NCBI GenBank assembly: GCA_030916555.1
Contig: JAUPWK010000030.1
Location: 1 to 10,968 of the forward strand
Reading direction: 5' to 3'
Origin: Patescibacteria group bacterium
GTDB taxonomy: Bacteria > Patescibacteriota > Patescibacteriia > UBA9934
Length of the DNA: 10,968 nucleotides
Numbering within the stretch: position 1 is the first letter of the stretch; each line of letters begins with the position of its first letter. Positions 1 through 8,172 of the stretch are shown here, in pieces. Under the pieces are notes generated by a model. That model worked only from the letters and a program-made list of their open reading frames with translations. It searched no databases and was not told where the DNA came from. The position numbers were made by a program, and so were the translations under genes.

Positions 1-3000
1 TACCAAGCTTCGCGACACCAGAAACGTCAGCAGTGATCTTTTCACCCTTCGACTTCTCAGCAATAGCCTGGCCTTCACGTACCTTCTCCCCCTCTTCAAC
101 CAACGCCTTACCACCACGACCGAATAAGAAGACCTTTTCCTCTACGGCAGCATGACGGATCTTTACAATCTTTTGACCAGGAGTGGTGTCAACCATCTCC
201 TTACCGGTGTTGGCCTGAACCACGGTACGAGCAGCTTTCTCGATCTCAACTTTACCCGAAACCTCGCTCATGACAGCTTTACGCTTTGGCAAACGAGCTT
301 CGAACAGCTCTTCAACGCGTGGCAAACCTTGCGTAATGTCCTTACCTGCCACACCTCCCGTGTGGAAAGTACGCATGGTGAGCTGCGTTCCAGGCTCACC
401 GATAGACTGAGCGGCCATAATACCTACAGCCGTACCCATCTTCACGAGTTTGTTGTGTGCCAAGTCATAGCCGTAACACATCTGACACACACCGCGACGA
501 ATCTTACAGGTCATCACGGAGCGCACATGAGCCTCCTCAAGTTCCTTACCAGACTTCTTCATCTCACGAATATGATCTTCGGTGATCAACTCCCCTGCCT
601 TCACAATTGCCTTGCGCTCACCTGGCAACTTCACGTCAGACAGTGCCATGCGTCCAAGAATACGGATGAGCAAAGCCTCACCGATTTCGTCAGACTCAGT
701 TTTTGTAAGGAGCACTCCCTGTTCATCGCCACAGTCGACATCACGCACAACCACATCCTGGGCGACGTCTACCAAGCGGCGGGTCAAGTAACCAGCGTTC
801 GCGGTCTTCAAAGCAGTATCGGTCAAACCTTTACGTACACCGTGGCTTGAAATGAAGAATTCGAGCACGGATACACCATCCTTAAACGAGGACTTTACCG
901 GAAGTTCGATAATATCTCCGGAAGGTGAGCTCTTCAGACCGATCATACCGATCATCTGCGTCAACTGACCCCAAGCACCACGAGCACCAGACTCGATCAT
1001 GGTGTAAGCAGAGCTGTCGTGTGGCAAAGAGGTCTTTGCGAGTTCAGCAATACGATCCTTAATTTCAGTCCAAATCTTGATGATCTGACTGTGACGCTCA
1101 CTCTGGGTAAGCAATCCTTGAGCGAAGTAATTCTCAACTTCAAGAATGCGCTTATCACCCTCTTCAATCAACTCCTTCTTGCCCTTCACTTCTGGCAAAC
1201 CGCCCATGCCCCAAGAGTAACCGGAGGCAGTAGCGTATTTGAAACCAAGCTCTTTCAAGTTATCGAGAACTCCCGCAGTGTATTCCTGACCGTAATATTC
1301 AAGGACATCACGGATGATGTTCGCCAACTCTTTCTTGGCCAAGATCTTATTCTGGAAACCAATCTTCTCCGGGAACATGCGGTTCACAATCAGACGACCA
1401 ACGGTCGTCACGATGCTAACACCGTCGCGGCGCACGCGTACCCAATCCTGGAACTTCACCTTGCCAGCTTCCTGAGCGTAGATAGCCTCATCTTCATCAG
1501 CAAAAGAGTAGAGGTTCTTTTCATCGGCTTCTGTATGCGTTGAGGTGAGGTAGAAACAGGCCCAGGCGATATCCTTACCTGGCGTAGCTACTGGACCACC
1601 GTACGAAGGCTTCAAGAGGTTGCGAATAGACAACATCAAATGCTCAGCTTCGTACTTTGCCTCTGCCGTCAAAGGCACGTGTACTGCCATCTGGTCACCG
1701 TCGAAGTCAGCGTTATAGGCTTCACACACAAGTGGGTGAATCTGCAAAGCCTTGCCTTCGATCAACTTTGGACGGAAAGCCTGAATACCCAAACGGTGCA
1801 AGGTTGGAGCACGGTTCAAAAGAACGTAGCTATCTTTGGTCACCTCTTCAAGGATGTCCCAAACTTCGGCACGATCGCTTTCAATAAAACGGTTCGCTGA
1901 ACGAATGTTATGCACGTATTCACGACCAATCAACTTTGAAATCACGAATGGGCGGAACAATTCAAGTGCCATCTTCTTTGGAATACCACACTCAGACAAC
2001 TTAAGGTGCGGACCGACCACAATAACGGAACGACCAGAGTAGTCGATACGCTTACCAAGCAAGTTCTGACGGAAACGACCCTGCTTACCCTTCAGGATGT
2101 CTGCCATGGACTTCAACTGACGCTTCTTTCCAGTCGCGGCAATTACGGTCTTGGACTGACGTGCTGAGTTATCAATCAAAGCATCAACAGCTTCTTGAAG
2201 CATGCGTTTCTCGTTGCGTGTAATAACCTCAGGAGCGTTAAGCGCAAACAAACGACGCAAACGGTTATTGCGGTTAATGACACGTCGGTACAAGTCGTTC
2301 AAGTCAGACGTAGCAAAACGGCCGCCATCAAGTGGCACCATTGGACGCAAGTCTGGTGGAATGACTGGTAAGACACGCGTAATCATCCAAGCTGGATTGA
2401 CTGTGTTCTTATTGAGCGCCTTGAACAGCTTCAAACGACGCATGATGCGGTCATACTTAGCCTTGGAAGAAGTCTCTTCAAGCTCTGCGTTCAAGAGCTT
2501 AATTGTTTCTTCAACGTTTACGCGTTCAAGCAACTTGGTAATAGCTTCAGCACCAATACCTGCATCAAAAATGTGTCCATAGCGCATGGACCAATCATGG
2601 TAAGTAGCCTCACTAATCACCTTCATTGGAGCCAATTCCTTCAAGTCTTTATCGACCTGAATAAAATCTTTCTCCAACTCTTCAAGCTTAGCTTCAGCGA
2701 TTTCATTAATACGCTTGACCTCAGCCTTAAGGCCGGACTTGTCTTCAGCTAAACGTTCCTCAGCTCGTGCCAAGTCACGCTTCACCTCCCCTTCGATCAT
2801 CTTCTTCTTAGCCTTGTACTCTTCTTTAACCTGTTCCTTAGTCTGTTCAAGAGCGTCCGCGACAACGTCCGTAATAATGAAGGCTCCAAAATACACCACC
2901 TTCTCAATCTGCTGGACACTCATGTCAAGCACAGTACCGATCTTTGATGGAACACCGCGCAAGAACCAAATGTGTGTCACTGGAGCAGCTAACTCAATAT

Positions 3001-3298
3001 GACCCATGCGTTCACGACGCACCGAGGTCTGCGTGACTTCCACGCCACACTTGTCACAAACGATTCCCTTGTAGCGAATCTTTTTATACTTACCACAGTA
3101 ACACTCCCAGTCCTTGGATGGTCCGAAAATTTCTTCAGCAAACAAACCCTGCTTTTCAGGCTTTTGTGTGCGGTAGTTAATGGTTTCAGGCTTAGAGACT
3201 TCGCCGTATGACCAACTACGTACTACGTCCGGTGATGCGACCTTAAGGCGGATCGAATCAAAGTCCGTGGATTTGAGCGTTTCAAATTTCATTGACAT
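1..3298 (-). CDS. rpoC: DNA-directed RNA polymerase subunit beta' (RpoC), 3' end cut by window
   Basis: This is the catalytic beta' subunit of RNA polymerase. 1099 codons are visible and the C-terminus lies beyond base 1. Landmarks, numbered from the ATG at 3298: N-terminal zinc ribbon C66, C68, C81, C84; [16 protein letters not shown] and [14 protein letters not shown] core motifs; the Mg2+ site NADFDGDQ (window 1679-1714) with D531, D533, D535; bridge-helix sequence around residues 822-842; second zinc site C856, C931, C938, C941; trigger-loop MRTFHTGG at 975-982. A charged, Lys/Glu-rich helical segment sits at about residues 148-223 in the clamp. The gene starts 11 nt after the rpoB stop, so the two form an rpoBC operon. 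No Shine-Dalgarno is visible before ATG 3298 or the in-frame ATG 3292, so translational coupling to rpoB is likely (inference). The start could be either ATG. Confidence 0.98.
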   Translation of the reverse strand, partial: MSMKFETLKSTDFDSIRLKVASPDVVRSWSYGEVSKPETINYRTQKPEKQGLFAEEIFGPSKDWECYCGKYKKIRYKGIVCDKCGVEVTQTSVRRERMGHIELAAPVTHIWFLRGVPSKIGTVLDMSVQQIEKVVYFGAFIITDVVADALEQTKEQVKEEYKAKKKMIEGEVKRDLARAEERLAEDKSGLKAEVKRINEIAEAKLEELEKDFIQVDKDLKELAPMKVISEATYHDWSMRYGHIFDAGIGAEAITKLLERVNVEETIKLLNAELEETSSKAKYDRIMRRLKLFKALNKNTVNPAWMITRVLPVIPPDLRPMVPLDGGRFATSDLNDLYRRVINRNNRLRRLFALNAPEVITRNEKRMLQEAVDALIDNSARQSKTVIAATGKKRQLKSMADILKGKQGRFRQNLLGKRIDYSGRSVIVVGPHLKLSECGIPKKMALELFRPFVISKLIGREYVHNIRSANRFIESDRAEVWDILEEVTKDSYVLLNRAPTLHRLGIQAFRPKLIEGKALQIHPLVCEAYNADFDGDQMAVHVPLTAEAKYEAEHLMLSIRNLLKPSYGGPVATPGKDIAWACFYLTSTHTEADEKNLYSFADEDEAIYAQEAGKVKFQDWVRVRRDGVSIVTTVGRLIVNRMFPEKIGFQNKILAKKELANIIRDVLEYYGQEYTAGVLDNLKELGFKYATASGYSWGMGGLPEVKGKKELIEEGDKRILEVENYFAQGLLTQSERHSQIIKIWTEIKDRIAELAKTSLPHDSSAYTMIESGARGAWGQLTQMIGMIGLKSSPSGDIIELPVKSSFKDGVSVLEFFISSHGVRKGLTDTALKTANAGYLTRRLVDVAQDVVVRDVDCGDEQGVLLTKTESDEIGEALLIRILGRMALSDVKLPGERKAIVKAGELITEDHIREMKKSGKELEEAHVRSVMTCKIRRGVCQMCYGYDLAHNKLVKMGTAVGIMAAQSIGEPGTQLTMRTFHTGGVAGKDITQGLPRVEELFEARLPKRKAVMSEVSGKVEIEKAARTVVQANTGKEMVDTTPGQKIVKIRHAAVEEKVFLFGRGGKALVEEGEKVREGQAIAEKSKGEKITADVSGVAKLG

Positions 3299-3309
3299 AG
3301 AAGTATGGC

Positions 3310-6300
3310 TTAGGCGCGGCGGTTAGGCTTATCGTCTCCGAATTCAACCTTACGGCTGTTCTTCAGCAACTCAACATCGAGTCCGAGACCCTTCAATTCA
3401 CGAATAAGCACATTGAAGGACTCAGGGATGTTTACCTTCGTGATGATCTCGCCCTTAATAATGGCTTCGTAAGCCTTGGCACGACCTGGCACGTCATCTG
3501 ACTTAATGGTGAGGATTTCCTGGAGGGTGTGTGCGGCGCCGTACGCTTCAAGAGCCCAAACTTCCATTTCTCCAAAACGCTGACCACCAAATTGCGCCTT
3601 ACCACCAAGCGGCTGCTGGGTAATAAGTGAGTATGGACCAATTGAACGCTGGTGCATCTTGTCTTCCACCATGTGGTTCAACTTCAGCATGTACATGATA
3701 CCGACGGTAACTGGGTGATCAAAAGCATCTCCCGTACGACCGTCAATCAAACGAAGCTGACCGCTTTCTGGGTAACCTGCAGCAACAAGCTGTTCGCGAA
3801 TAGCCTGGTCAGGAGCGCCAGCGAACACTGGAGTTGCCACATTGAAACCAAGCTTGTCAGCGGCAAGGCCCAAATGAACTTCAAGAATCTGACCCAAGTT
3901 CATACGTGAGACCACACCAAGTGGGGTCAAAATCACATCAACTGGGCGACCATTTTCTGCAAATGGCATGTCTTCAACAGGCACAACAATGGACACAACA
4001 CCCTTGTTACCGTGACGACCAGCCACTTTGTCACCCGCCTGAAGCTTACGCAAATCAGCAATGGTGACCTGAATGGACTTGATAACGCCCGGTGGCAAGT
4101 TATCTCCTTCTTCACGAGAGAAGACCTTGATATCAACTACCTTACCCTTGCGACCATGCTCCAGGTACAAAGACGAGTCGCGAACCTCGCGAGCCTTTTC
4201 ACCGAAAATGGCGCGCAACAATTTCTCTTCTGCAGACAGCTCCGTCTCACCCTTTGGAGTAATCTTACCGACCAAGATATCACCGCTCTTTACTTCTGCC
4301 CCGTTACGGATGATGCCTTCTGCATCCAAATTCTTAAGCTTCTCTTCTGAAACGTTTGGAATGTCGGAAGTAACCAACTCAGGTCCAAGCTTCGTATCAC
4401 GAACATCGAGGGTGAGGTGCTCCAAGTGAATAGTGGTAAAGCGATCATCCTGCACCACGCGCTCAGAAACAATTACAGCGTCTTCGTAGTTGTAGCCACC
4501 CCAGCTCATGAAGGCCACGAGCATGTTCTGACCAAGTGCTAATTCTCCGTTTTGTACGGACGGACCGTCAGCTAAGACATCTCCCTTCTTTACTTTAATT
4601 CCGGACACAATCACCGGGCGCTGAGTGATTGCGGTAGAGTTGTTGGAACGCAAATATTTGTTCAACTTGTACGTTACGAGACCGCGTTTCTTATAATCAA
4701 CCGTAATCTTTACGCCATCAGCCTCAGTTACCGTACCGTCATCCTCGGCCACAAGTACGTGACCCGAATCAAGCGCCGCACGACGCTCCATACCCGTACC
4801 AATAAGTGGAGCCTGTGGCTTCACGGTTGGCACAGCCTGACGTTGCATGTTCGTACCCATGAGTGCGCGCGTAGCGTCATCATGCTCAAGGAAAGGAATG
4901 AGCGCCGTACCAACGGACACGATCTGCGTCGTAGATACATCCATGTACTCAACGGCGGTAGCCTTCACCAAACGAGGCTCACCATGCTCACGACCTTCAA
5001 CATATTCATCAACGATAAAACCCTTTTCATCCACGGCCACGGTGGCTGGACAAGTTACAGACTTCTCCTCAGTGAAGGCGTTAAGATAAACAATCTCATC
5101 GGTAATCTGTTGCTTATCGCCGACTCTCTTTACCTTACGGTAAGGGGTTTCAATAAAGCCGTATGGGTTCACACGGGCATAGCTGGCCAAGTGACCAACA
5201 AGACCGATGTTTGGTCCTTCTGGTGTAGCGATTGGACAAATACGGCCGTAGTGCGTGGTGTGCACGTCGCGAACTTCGAAGCCAGCACGCTCACGAGACA
5301 AACCTCCAGGACCCATAGCTGACAAGCGGCGCTTGTGCTCAAGCTCTGCCAATGGGTTGGTCTGGTCCATGAACTGGGACAACTGCGACGACATGAAGAA
5401 CTCGCGTACAGCACCAATAACCGGGCGAGCGTTGATGAGCTTTCCTGGGGTCAAGGTATCAATGTCCTGTGTGGACATGCGATCCTTAATAATACGCTCC
5501 ATGCGAGCCAAACCAATGCGGAAACGTGACTGCAAAAGCTCACCGACGGATCGGACACGGCGGTTACCCAAGTGATCAACGTCATCTGGTTCCTCTTGAG
5601 CAATGTTCAATCGAATAATTTCACGAACAATAGCCACCAAATCTTCTTTACTCAAAATACGGCGAGCTTCTACCATGACGTTTTCATCAGGGTTCGCAAC
5701 ACCGAAACGCAAATTGAACTTGTAACGACCAACGGCACCAAGGTCGTAACGATCAAACTTGAAGAACATGGCGTGAATGAGCTGACGAGCATTTTCTGGC
5801 GTAGCCAAATCACCTGGACGAATACGCTTGTAGACTTCACGCAAACCCTCTTCTTCGTTTGTGGAAACATCTTTCTGCAAGGTAGCTTCAATGTATTTTA
5901 CGCTTGGATGAATATCGACATCCGTAAACATTGAGCTGATTTCTTCATTATTGCCGTAACCAAAAGCACGCATGAGGGCCGTTACCGCCACCTTACGCTT
6001 ACGATCAATCTTTACCCAAATTACGTTCTTGGCATCAGTCTCAAATTCAAGCCAAGCGCCACGGTTAGGGATGATTTTAGCGCCGTAATAACGACGACCA
6101 CGCAATACTTCAGCAGTAAAGAAAGCACCAGCTGAACGTACGAGCTGTGAAACGACAACGCGCTCAACACCGTTAATGATAAAGGTGCCGCGTGGAGTCA
6201 TGACCGGCAAATCGCCCAAATAAATTTCCTGCTCCTTGCTCTCAGAGGTGCGCAGGTTCTTGAGCTTCGCCTTCACACGAAGCGGGGCTTCAAACGTAAC

Positions 6301-6552
6301 ATTCTTCGCACGGCTCGTGCTCTCATCGAATTTCGGCTCGTCCAAATAGTAATTCTCGAGACTGAGCTCAAGATCGCGGCCGATAAAATCCTTAACCGGG
6401 GAAATCTCGTCGAAAAGTTCCCGAATACCTTCCTCCAAGAACCAGTCGTATGAAGACTTCTGGATCTCAATGAGGTCTGGCAGGTCCGCGGCCGTGTTTA
6501 CGGCGGCAAAAGCCTTACGATTTCCAACTTGTGTAATGATGGTTTTTGACAT
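3310..6552 (-). CDS. rpoB: DNA-directed RNA polymerase subunit beta (RpoB)
   Basis: This is the beta subunit of RNA polymerase, 1080 aa from ATG 6552. An upstream in-frame TTG at 6561 would add three residues, but it lies in a hairpin/T-run, so ATG is preferred. The rifampicin-pocket region (window about 5305-5395) keeps D396, H406, R409 and S411, equivalent to E. coli D516, H526, R529 and S531; the position of E. coli N518 is Thr. Other landmarks are [10 protein letters not shown] and [12 protein letters not shown], whose K842 and K850 match the active-site lysines K1065 and K1073 of E. coli. The protein is far shorter than E. coli RpoB (1342 aa), consistent with lacking the large lineage-specific insertions. 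rplJ-rplL are not upstream; instead there is a dedicated promoter and a ~180-nt leader. No clear Shine-Dalgarno precedes the start. rpoC follows after 11 nt. Confidence 0.98.
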   Translation of the reverse strand: MSKTIITQVGNRKAFAAVNTAADLPDLIEIQKSSYDWFLEEGIRELFDEISPVKDFIGRDLELSLENYYLDEPKFDESTSRAKNVTFEAPLRVKAKLKNLRTSESKEQEIYLGDLPVMTPRGTFIINGVERVVVSQLVRSAGAFFTAEVLRGRRYYGAKIIPNRGAWLEFETDAKNVIWVKIDRKRKVAVTALMRAFGYGNNEEISSMFTDVDIHPSVKYIEATLQKDVSTNEEEGLREVYKRIRPGDLATPENARQLIHAMFFKFDRYDLGAVGRYKFNLRFGVANPDENVMVEARRILSKEDLVAIVREIIRLNIAQEEPDDVDHLGNRRVRSVGELLQSRFRIGLARMERIIKDRMSTQDIDTLTPGKLINARPVIGAVREFFMSSQLSQFMDQTNPLAELEHKRRLSAMGPGGLSRERAGFEVRDVHTTHYGRICPIATPEGPNIGLVGHLASYARVNPYGFIETPYRKVKRVGDKQQITDEIVYLNAFTEEKSVTCPATVAVDEKGFIVDEYVEGREHGEPRLVKATAVEYMDVSTTQIVSVGTALIPFLEHDDATRALMGTNMQRQAVPTVKPQAPLIGTGMERRAALDSGHVLVAEDDGTVTEADGVKITVDYKKRGLVTYKLNKYLRSNNSTAITQRPVIVSGIKVKKGDVLADGPSVQNGELALGQNMLVAFMSWGGYNYEDAVIVSERVVQDDRFTTIHLEHLTLDVRDTKLGPELVTSDIPNVSEEKLKNLDAEGIIRNGAEVKSGDILVGKITPKGETELSAEEKLLRAIFGEKAREVRDSSLYLEHGRKGKVVDIKVFSREEGDNLPPGVIKSIQVTIADLRKLQAGDKVAGRHGNKGVVSIVVPVEDMPFAENGRPVDVILTPLGVVSRMNLGQILEVHLGLAADKLGFNVATPVFAGAPDQAIREQLVAAGYPESGQLRLIDGRTGDAFDHPVTVGIMYMLKLNHMVEDKMHQRSIGPYSLITQQPLGGKAQFGGQRFGEMEVWALEAYGAAHTLQEILTIKSDDVPGRAKAYEAIIKGEIITKVNIPESFNVLIRELKGLGLDVELLKNSRKVEFGDDKPNRRA

Positions 6553-6736
6553 AAAACGCAAAAGGCACCGTGCCTATCGGCAGGTGTCCTAAATTCCTAT
6601 TGCTCGTTTTGTTCCGGCGCCACGACAGCGGTATTTTGGCCAACTGTGGCAGCGTTCAGGCGGCTAAAAAACATGCCTAAACGAGTGAAGATTTTTCCAT
6701 CGCGACCCCCTACCCCATGGAGGAGCATCGCAAGTG
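6553..6736 (-). promoter_or_regulatory. Structured 5' leader of rpoB
   Basis: About 180 nt separate the predicted transcription start (near 6736) from the rpoB ATG. The transcribed strand can form several hairpins. One is near the 5' end (UUGCGA with UCGCGA). One has a 9-bp stem CGUUUAGGC/GCCUGAACG (6675-6683 with 6653-6661, 13-nt loop, one G-U). A GC-rich hairpin region lies around 6610-6650. Close to the start codon is AGGCA-CGG-UGCCU (6563-6575) followed by UUUU, which looks like a small terminator and ends about 10 nt before the ATG. A competing hairpin, UGCC-GAUA-GGCA, shares bases with it. A 7-codon ORF (6677-6700) has a purine-rich AGGGGG ahead of it. This suggests attenuation or start-site occlusion, but no known leader family was recognised. 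Confidence 0.45.
6597..6728 (-). CDS. Possible 43-aa leader ORF upstream of rpoB
   Basis: An open frame of 43 codons runs from ATG 6728 to TAG 6597, about 8 nt downstream of the predicted rpoB transcription start and 44 nt before the rpoB ATG. It has no Shine-Dalgarno and would be nearly leaderless. An internal ATG (MFFSRLNAAT...) is an alternative start. The predicted peptide ends in a polar Gln/Asn/Glu-rich tail. No family was recognised. It overlaps strong hairpins that may be the real function of the region, so the frame could be chance. Confidence 0.2.
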   Translation of the reverse strand: MLLHGVGGRDGKIFTRLGMFFSRLNAATVGQNTAVVAPEQNEQ

Positions 6737-6742
6737 ACCGGA

Positions 6743-6771
6743 AGTATAACAGGGATCTTGACAAGCGTCAA
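6743..6771 (-). promoter_or_regulatory. Sigma70-type promoter of rpoBC
   Basis: The minus strand reads TTGACG (6766-6771), a 17-nt spacer, then TATACT (6743-6748): five of six consensus matches in each box at ideal spacing. An A/T-rich stretch lies just upstream, between the box and the 6S terminator. Transcription should start near 6736. A perfect inverted repeat TTGAC-AAGC-GTCAA (plus-strand reading, 6758-6771) covers the -35 box and the adjacent spacer and could be an operator (inference). Confidence 0.75.
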
Positions 6772-6787
6772 TATTGTTTATCCAAAT

Positions 6788-6814
6788 AAAAAAACCCAAT
6801 TTATTGGGTTTTTT
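6788..6814 (-). terminator. Intrinsic terminator after the 6S RNA candidate
   Basis: A symmetrical stem AAAAAACCCAA/TTGGGTTTTTT (6789-6799 with 6804-6814, loop 6800-6803) ends in seven U on the minus strand. Because A-runs flank the other side it could also work on the plus strand, though no plus-strand gene needs it. It separates the recA/6S region from the rpoB promoter, whose -35 begins only 17 nt further on. Confidence 0.85.
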
Positions 6815-6829
6815 CCTATAAATAGACGT

Positions 6830-6994
6830 GAGCTCTCTCTCAGGAGATGCAGGGCAAGAACTACGAAGAGAAAATACCCACACAATATCTCCGCGTGAGG
6901 AGAGAGAATTTGCCAGGGCTTTTGGCCCCGACGACGCAAAGATATAGGGTGAGAAATATCGCGTCTTGTCCCGCAATTGCTGGGAAAGAGCTGT
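6830..6994 (-). ncRNA. ssrS: 6S RNA candidate (RNA polymerase-sigma70 regulator)
   Basis: 6S RNA binds the sigma70 holoenzyme by mimicking an open promoter. The minus strand here folds into its standard rod. The closing stem is AGCUCUUUC/GAGAGAGCU (6984-6992 with 6831-6839), a 9x9 internal loop, then GCGGGACAAG/CUUGCCCUGC (6965-6974 with 6849-6858, one mismatch). The central bubble has 14 nt on the 5' strand (6951-6964) and 17 nt on the 3' strand (6859-6875). The apical arm is ACCC/GGGU plus a continuous 12-bp stem (6934-6945 with 6885-6896), capped by GGGGC-CAAAA-GCCCU. The bubble sequence GCGAUAUUUCUCACC resembles GCCGAUAUUUCAUACC of E. coli 6S RNA (recalled), with the same placement of the AU at which product RNA begins. 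The predicted product RNA would start AUCGCGUC at 6958 on the plus strand. A near-consensus promoter precedes the gene and a terminator follows. The mature ends are estimates. Confidence 0.82.
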
Positions 6995-7000
6995 TTGAAG

Positions 7001-7028
7001 AGTATAGCACTGCGTTCAATTCTGACAA
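7001..7028 (-). promoter_or_regulatory. Extended -10 promoter of the 6S RNA candidate
   Basis: The minus strand reads TTGTCA (7023-7028), a 16-nt spacer, then TATACT (7001-7006) preceded by TGC, an extended -10 element. The predicted start is near 6994, two bases before the closing stem of the RNA. The promoter lies 14 nt past the recA stop codon, so the RNA is probably expressed independently of recA. Confidence 0.75.
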
Positions 7029-7055
7029 CCCCTGAGGAGGGGCTAAACCCCCTCC
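7029..7055 (-). other. GC-rich alternative hairpins over the recA stop codon
   Basis: Two mutually exclusive stems share 7038-7042. One is GGAGGGG/CCCCTCC (7036-7042 with 7049-7055), whose loop contains the recA stop codon. The other is CCCCT-GAGG-AGGGG (7029-7042) just after it. Only UUGU follows on the minus strand, so this is at best a weak terminator or a 3'-end stabiliser. It abuts the -35 box of the 6S promoter. Confidence 0.35.
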
Positions 7056-8113
7056 GGTTCACCAACTTCATCGTCTTGGGCTGCCGACTTAAGAGAACCA
7101 GGTGCTAAACCCTCTGCTTTAAGGGCGGCCTCACGCGTATCAACCCGCAAACGATCCATGGTTTCAGGATGTTCCCGCAGATACTGCTTGGCCACCTCAC
7201 GCCCAACGCCAAGTTTTTCTTCACCATATACGTAACTGTTTCCACGCTTTTCCAACGAACCCGCCAATACACCAAGATCAAGCATGTCTCCAGCCACCGA
7301 GATGCCTTCGTTATACATAATATCGAATTCAGCAGTACGGAAAGGTGGGGCGACCTTGTTTTTCACAATCTTCACCTTCACACGGTTTCCAATCACCTTT
7401 TCACCCTGCTTAATTTGGGCAGCGCGACGGATCTCCATGCGCACCGAGGCATAGAATTTCAAGGCATTTCCACCCGGGGTCGTTTCAGGGTTACCAAACA
7501 TCACCCCAATCTTCATACGAATTTGGTTGATGAAGATAAGCACTGTTCCAGTTTTAGACAACGTTCCAGTGAGCTTACGCAGCGCCTGACTCATCAATCG
7601 AGCCTGAAGACCCATGTGGCTGTCACCCATCTCACCTTCAATTTCCGCCTTTGGCGTAAGAGCCGCCACTGAGTCAACGACGATCACATCAATCGCATTC
7701 GAACGCACTAGCGTTTCCACGATTTCAAGAGCTTGTTCACCGGTATCAGGTTGAGAAATGAAAAGCTCATCGACATTCACGCCAATTTTACGAGCATAAT
7801 CAGGATCAAGCGCATGCTCAGCATCAACGAAGGCTGCAATCCCACCTTTTTTCTGACACTCCGCAATAATGTGCTGCGCAAGCGTTGTCTTACCGGAAGA
7901 TTCCGGTCCATAGATCTCAATAACACGGCCTCGTGGCACACCAAGTGCACCCAGTGCCAAATCAAGTGACAAGCAACCAGTCGGCACCGCATCAACATTT
8001 GTCGACTTGGCCTCACCGAAGCGCATAATGCTTCCCTCACCAAACCTTTCCTTGATTTGATTCATGGCTTCCGCCGCCGCTGCGAGTCTTGGGTTAACAC
8101 CTGCTTTTGCCAT
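7043..8113 (-). CDS. recA: Recombinase RecA
   Basis: RecA forms filaments on single-stranded DNA, drives homologous strand exchange with ATP, and promotes self-cleavage of LexA-type repressors. The protein is 356 aa, close to the E. coli length (353). Landmarks: Walker A GPESSGKT (69-76), catalytic E99, Walker B ending at D147 ([10 protein letters not shown]), loop L1 around 157-168 ([12 protein letters not shown]), Q197, and loop L2 around 199-212 with GNPETTPGG following. The C-terminal domain includes [16 protein letters not shown], and the acidic tail is short ([10 protein letters not shown]). ATG 8113 is preceded by GAGGAG at 6-nt spacing (8120-8125), a strong Shine-Dalgarno, unlike rpoB and rpoC. 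The gene lies 59 nt after a RodZ-like gene; its upstream gap holds a LexA-like repeat. No truncation or missing key residue was seen. Confidence 0.98.
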   Translation of the reverse strand: MAKAGVNPRLAAAAEAMNQIKERFGEGSIMRFGEAKSTNVDAVPTGCLSLDLALGALGVPRGRVIEIYGPESSGKTTLAQHIIAECQKKGGIAAFVDAEHALDPDYARKIGVNVDELFISQPDTGEQALEIVETLVRSNAIDVIVVDSVAALTPKAEIEGEMGDSHMGLQARLMSQALRKLTGTLSKTGTVLIFINQIRMKIGVMFGNPETTPGGNALKFYASVRMEIRRAAQIKQGEKVIGNRVKVKIVKNKVAPPFRTAEFDIMYNEGISVAGDMLDLGVLAGSLEKRGNSYVYGEEKLGVGREVAKQYLREHPETMDRLRVDTREAALKAEGLAPGSLKSAAQDDEVGEPEGV

Positions 8114-8119
8114 ATTTTT

Positions 8120-8125
8120 CTCCTC
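8120..8125 (-). promoter_or_regulatory. Ribosome binding site of recA
   Basis: GAGGAG on the minus strand, 6 nt before ATG 8113, fixes the recA start. Confidence 0.85.
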
Positions 8126-8134
8126 AAATTTATG

Positions 8135-8158
8135 AAAAAAGGAATACGAACAGATTCC
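8135..8158 (-). terminator. Weak terminator-like hairpin in the recA leader
   Basis: The minus strand can form GGAAT/ATTCC (8154-8158 with 8141-8145, 8-nt loop) followed by six U (8135-8140). With five base pairs, two of them G-C, it is weak. It might partly stop transcripts from the RodZ-like gene. It overlaps the GTTC direct repeat, so one of the two readings may be coincidental. Confidence 0.3.
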
Positions 8159-8166
8159 GAACAGAT
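8145..8166 (-). promoter_or_regulatory. GTTC-N7-GTTC direct repeat, candidate LexA/SOS operator of recA
   Basis: Two tandem 11-bp copies, ATCTGTTCGGA and ATCTGTTCGTA on the minus strand, place GTTC-N7-GTTC at 8148-8162, 35 nt before the recA start. This is exactly the spacing of the LexA box known in Alphaproteobacteria (GTTC-N7-GTTC). A TAATAT element at 8165-8170 sits where a -10 would put the start inside the repeat, a suitable place for repression, though its -35 is poor. No lexA gene is in the window, so the regulator is inferred. Confidence 0.45.
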
Positions 8167-8170
8167 ATTA
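8165..8170 (-). promoter_or_regulatory. Possible -10 element for recA
   Basis: TAATAT on the minus strand lies just after the stop codon of the upstream gene. A 17-nt spacer would put GTGAAC at -35, only a partial match. The promoter is weak by sequence; recA may also be read from the RodZ-like gene promoter. Confidence 0.3.
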
Positions 8171-8172
8171 CC

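Noticed and set aside
152..5934. Many plus-strand open frames of 60-187 codons
   Set aside because: All lie antisense to rpoC and rpoB, whose motifs are unmistakable; the products look like low-complexity shadow translations and have no ribosome sites.
6758..6763. TTGACA on the plus strand as a divergent promoter
   Set aside because: No acceptable -10 box follows at 16-18 nt and no plus-strand gene lies downstream; it is the mirror of the rpoB -35 palindrome.
6830..6994. SRP RNA, tmRNA or RNase P RNA as identity of the small RNA
   Set aside because: None of their conserved motifs (SRP apical GGAA/AGCAG loop, tRNA-like tmRNA ends, RNase P P4 core) is present, while the rod with central bubble fits 6S RNA.
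6847..7035. Plus-strand 62-codon frame in the recA-rpoB gap
   Set aside because: It is antisense to the 6S candidate and has no promoter or ribosome site.
6710..7071. Two overlapping minus-strand frames (88 and 97 codons) between recA and rpoB
   Set aside because: They run through the 6S RNA candidate, its terminator and promoters, and the longer one overlaps the recA end. The RNA reading explains the promoter, pairing and terminator; the peptides show no family features.
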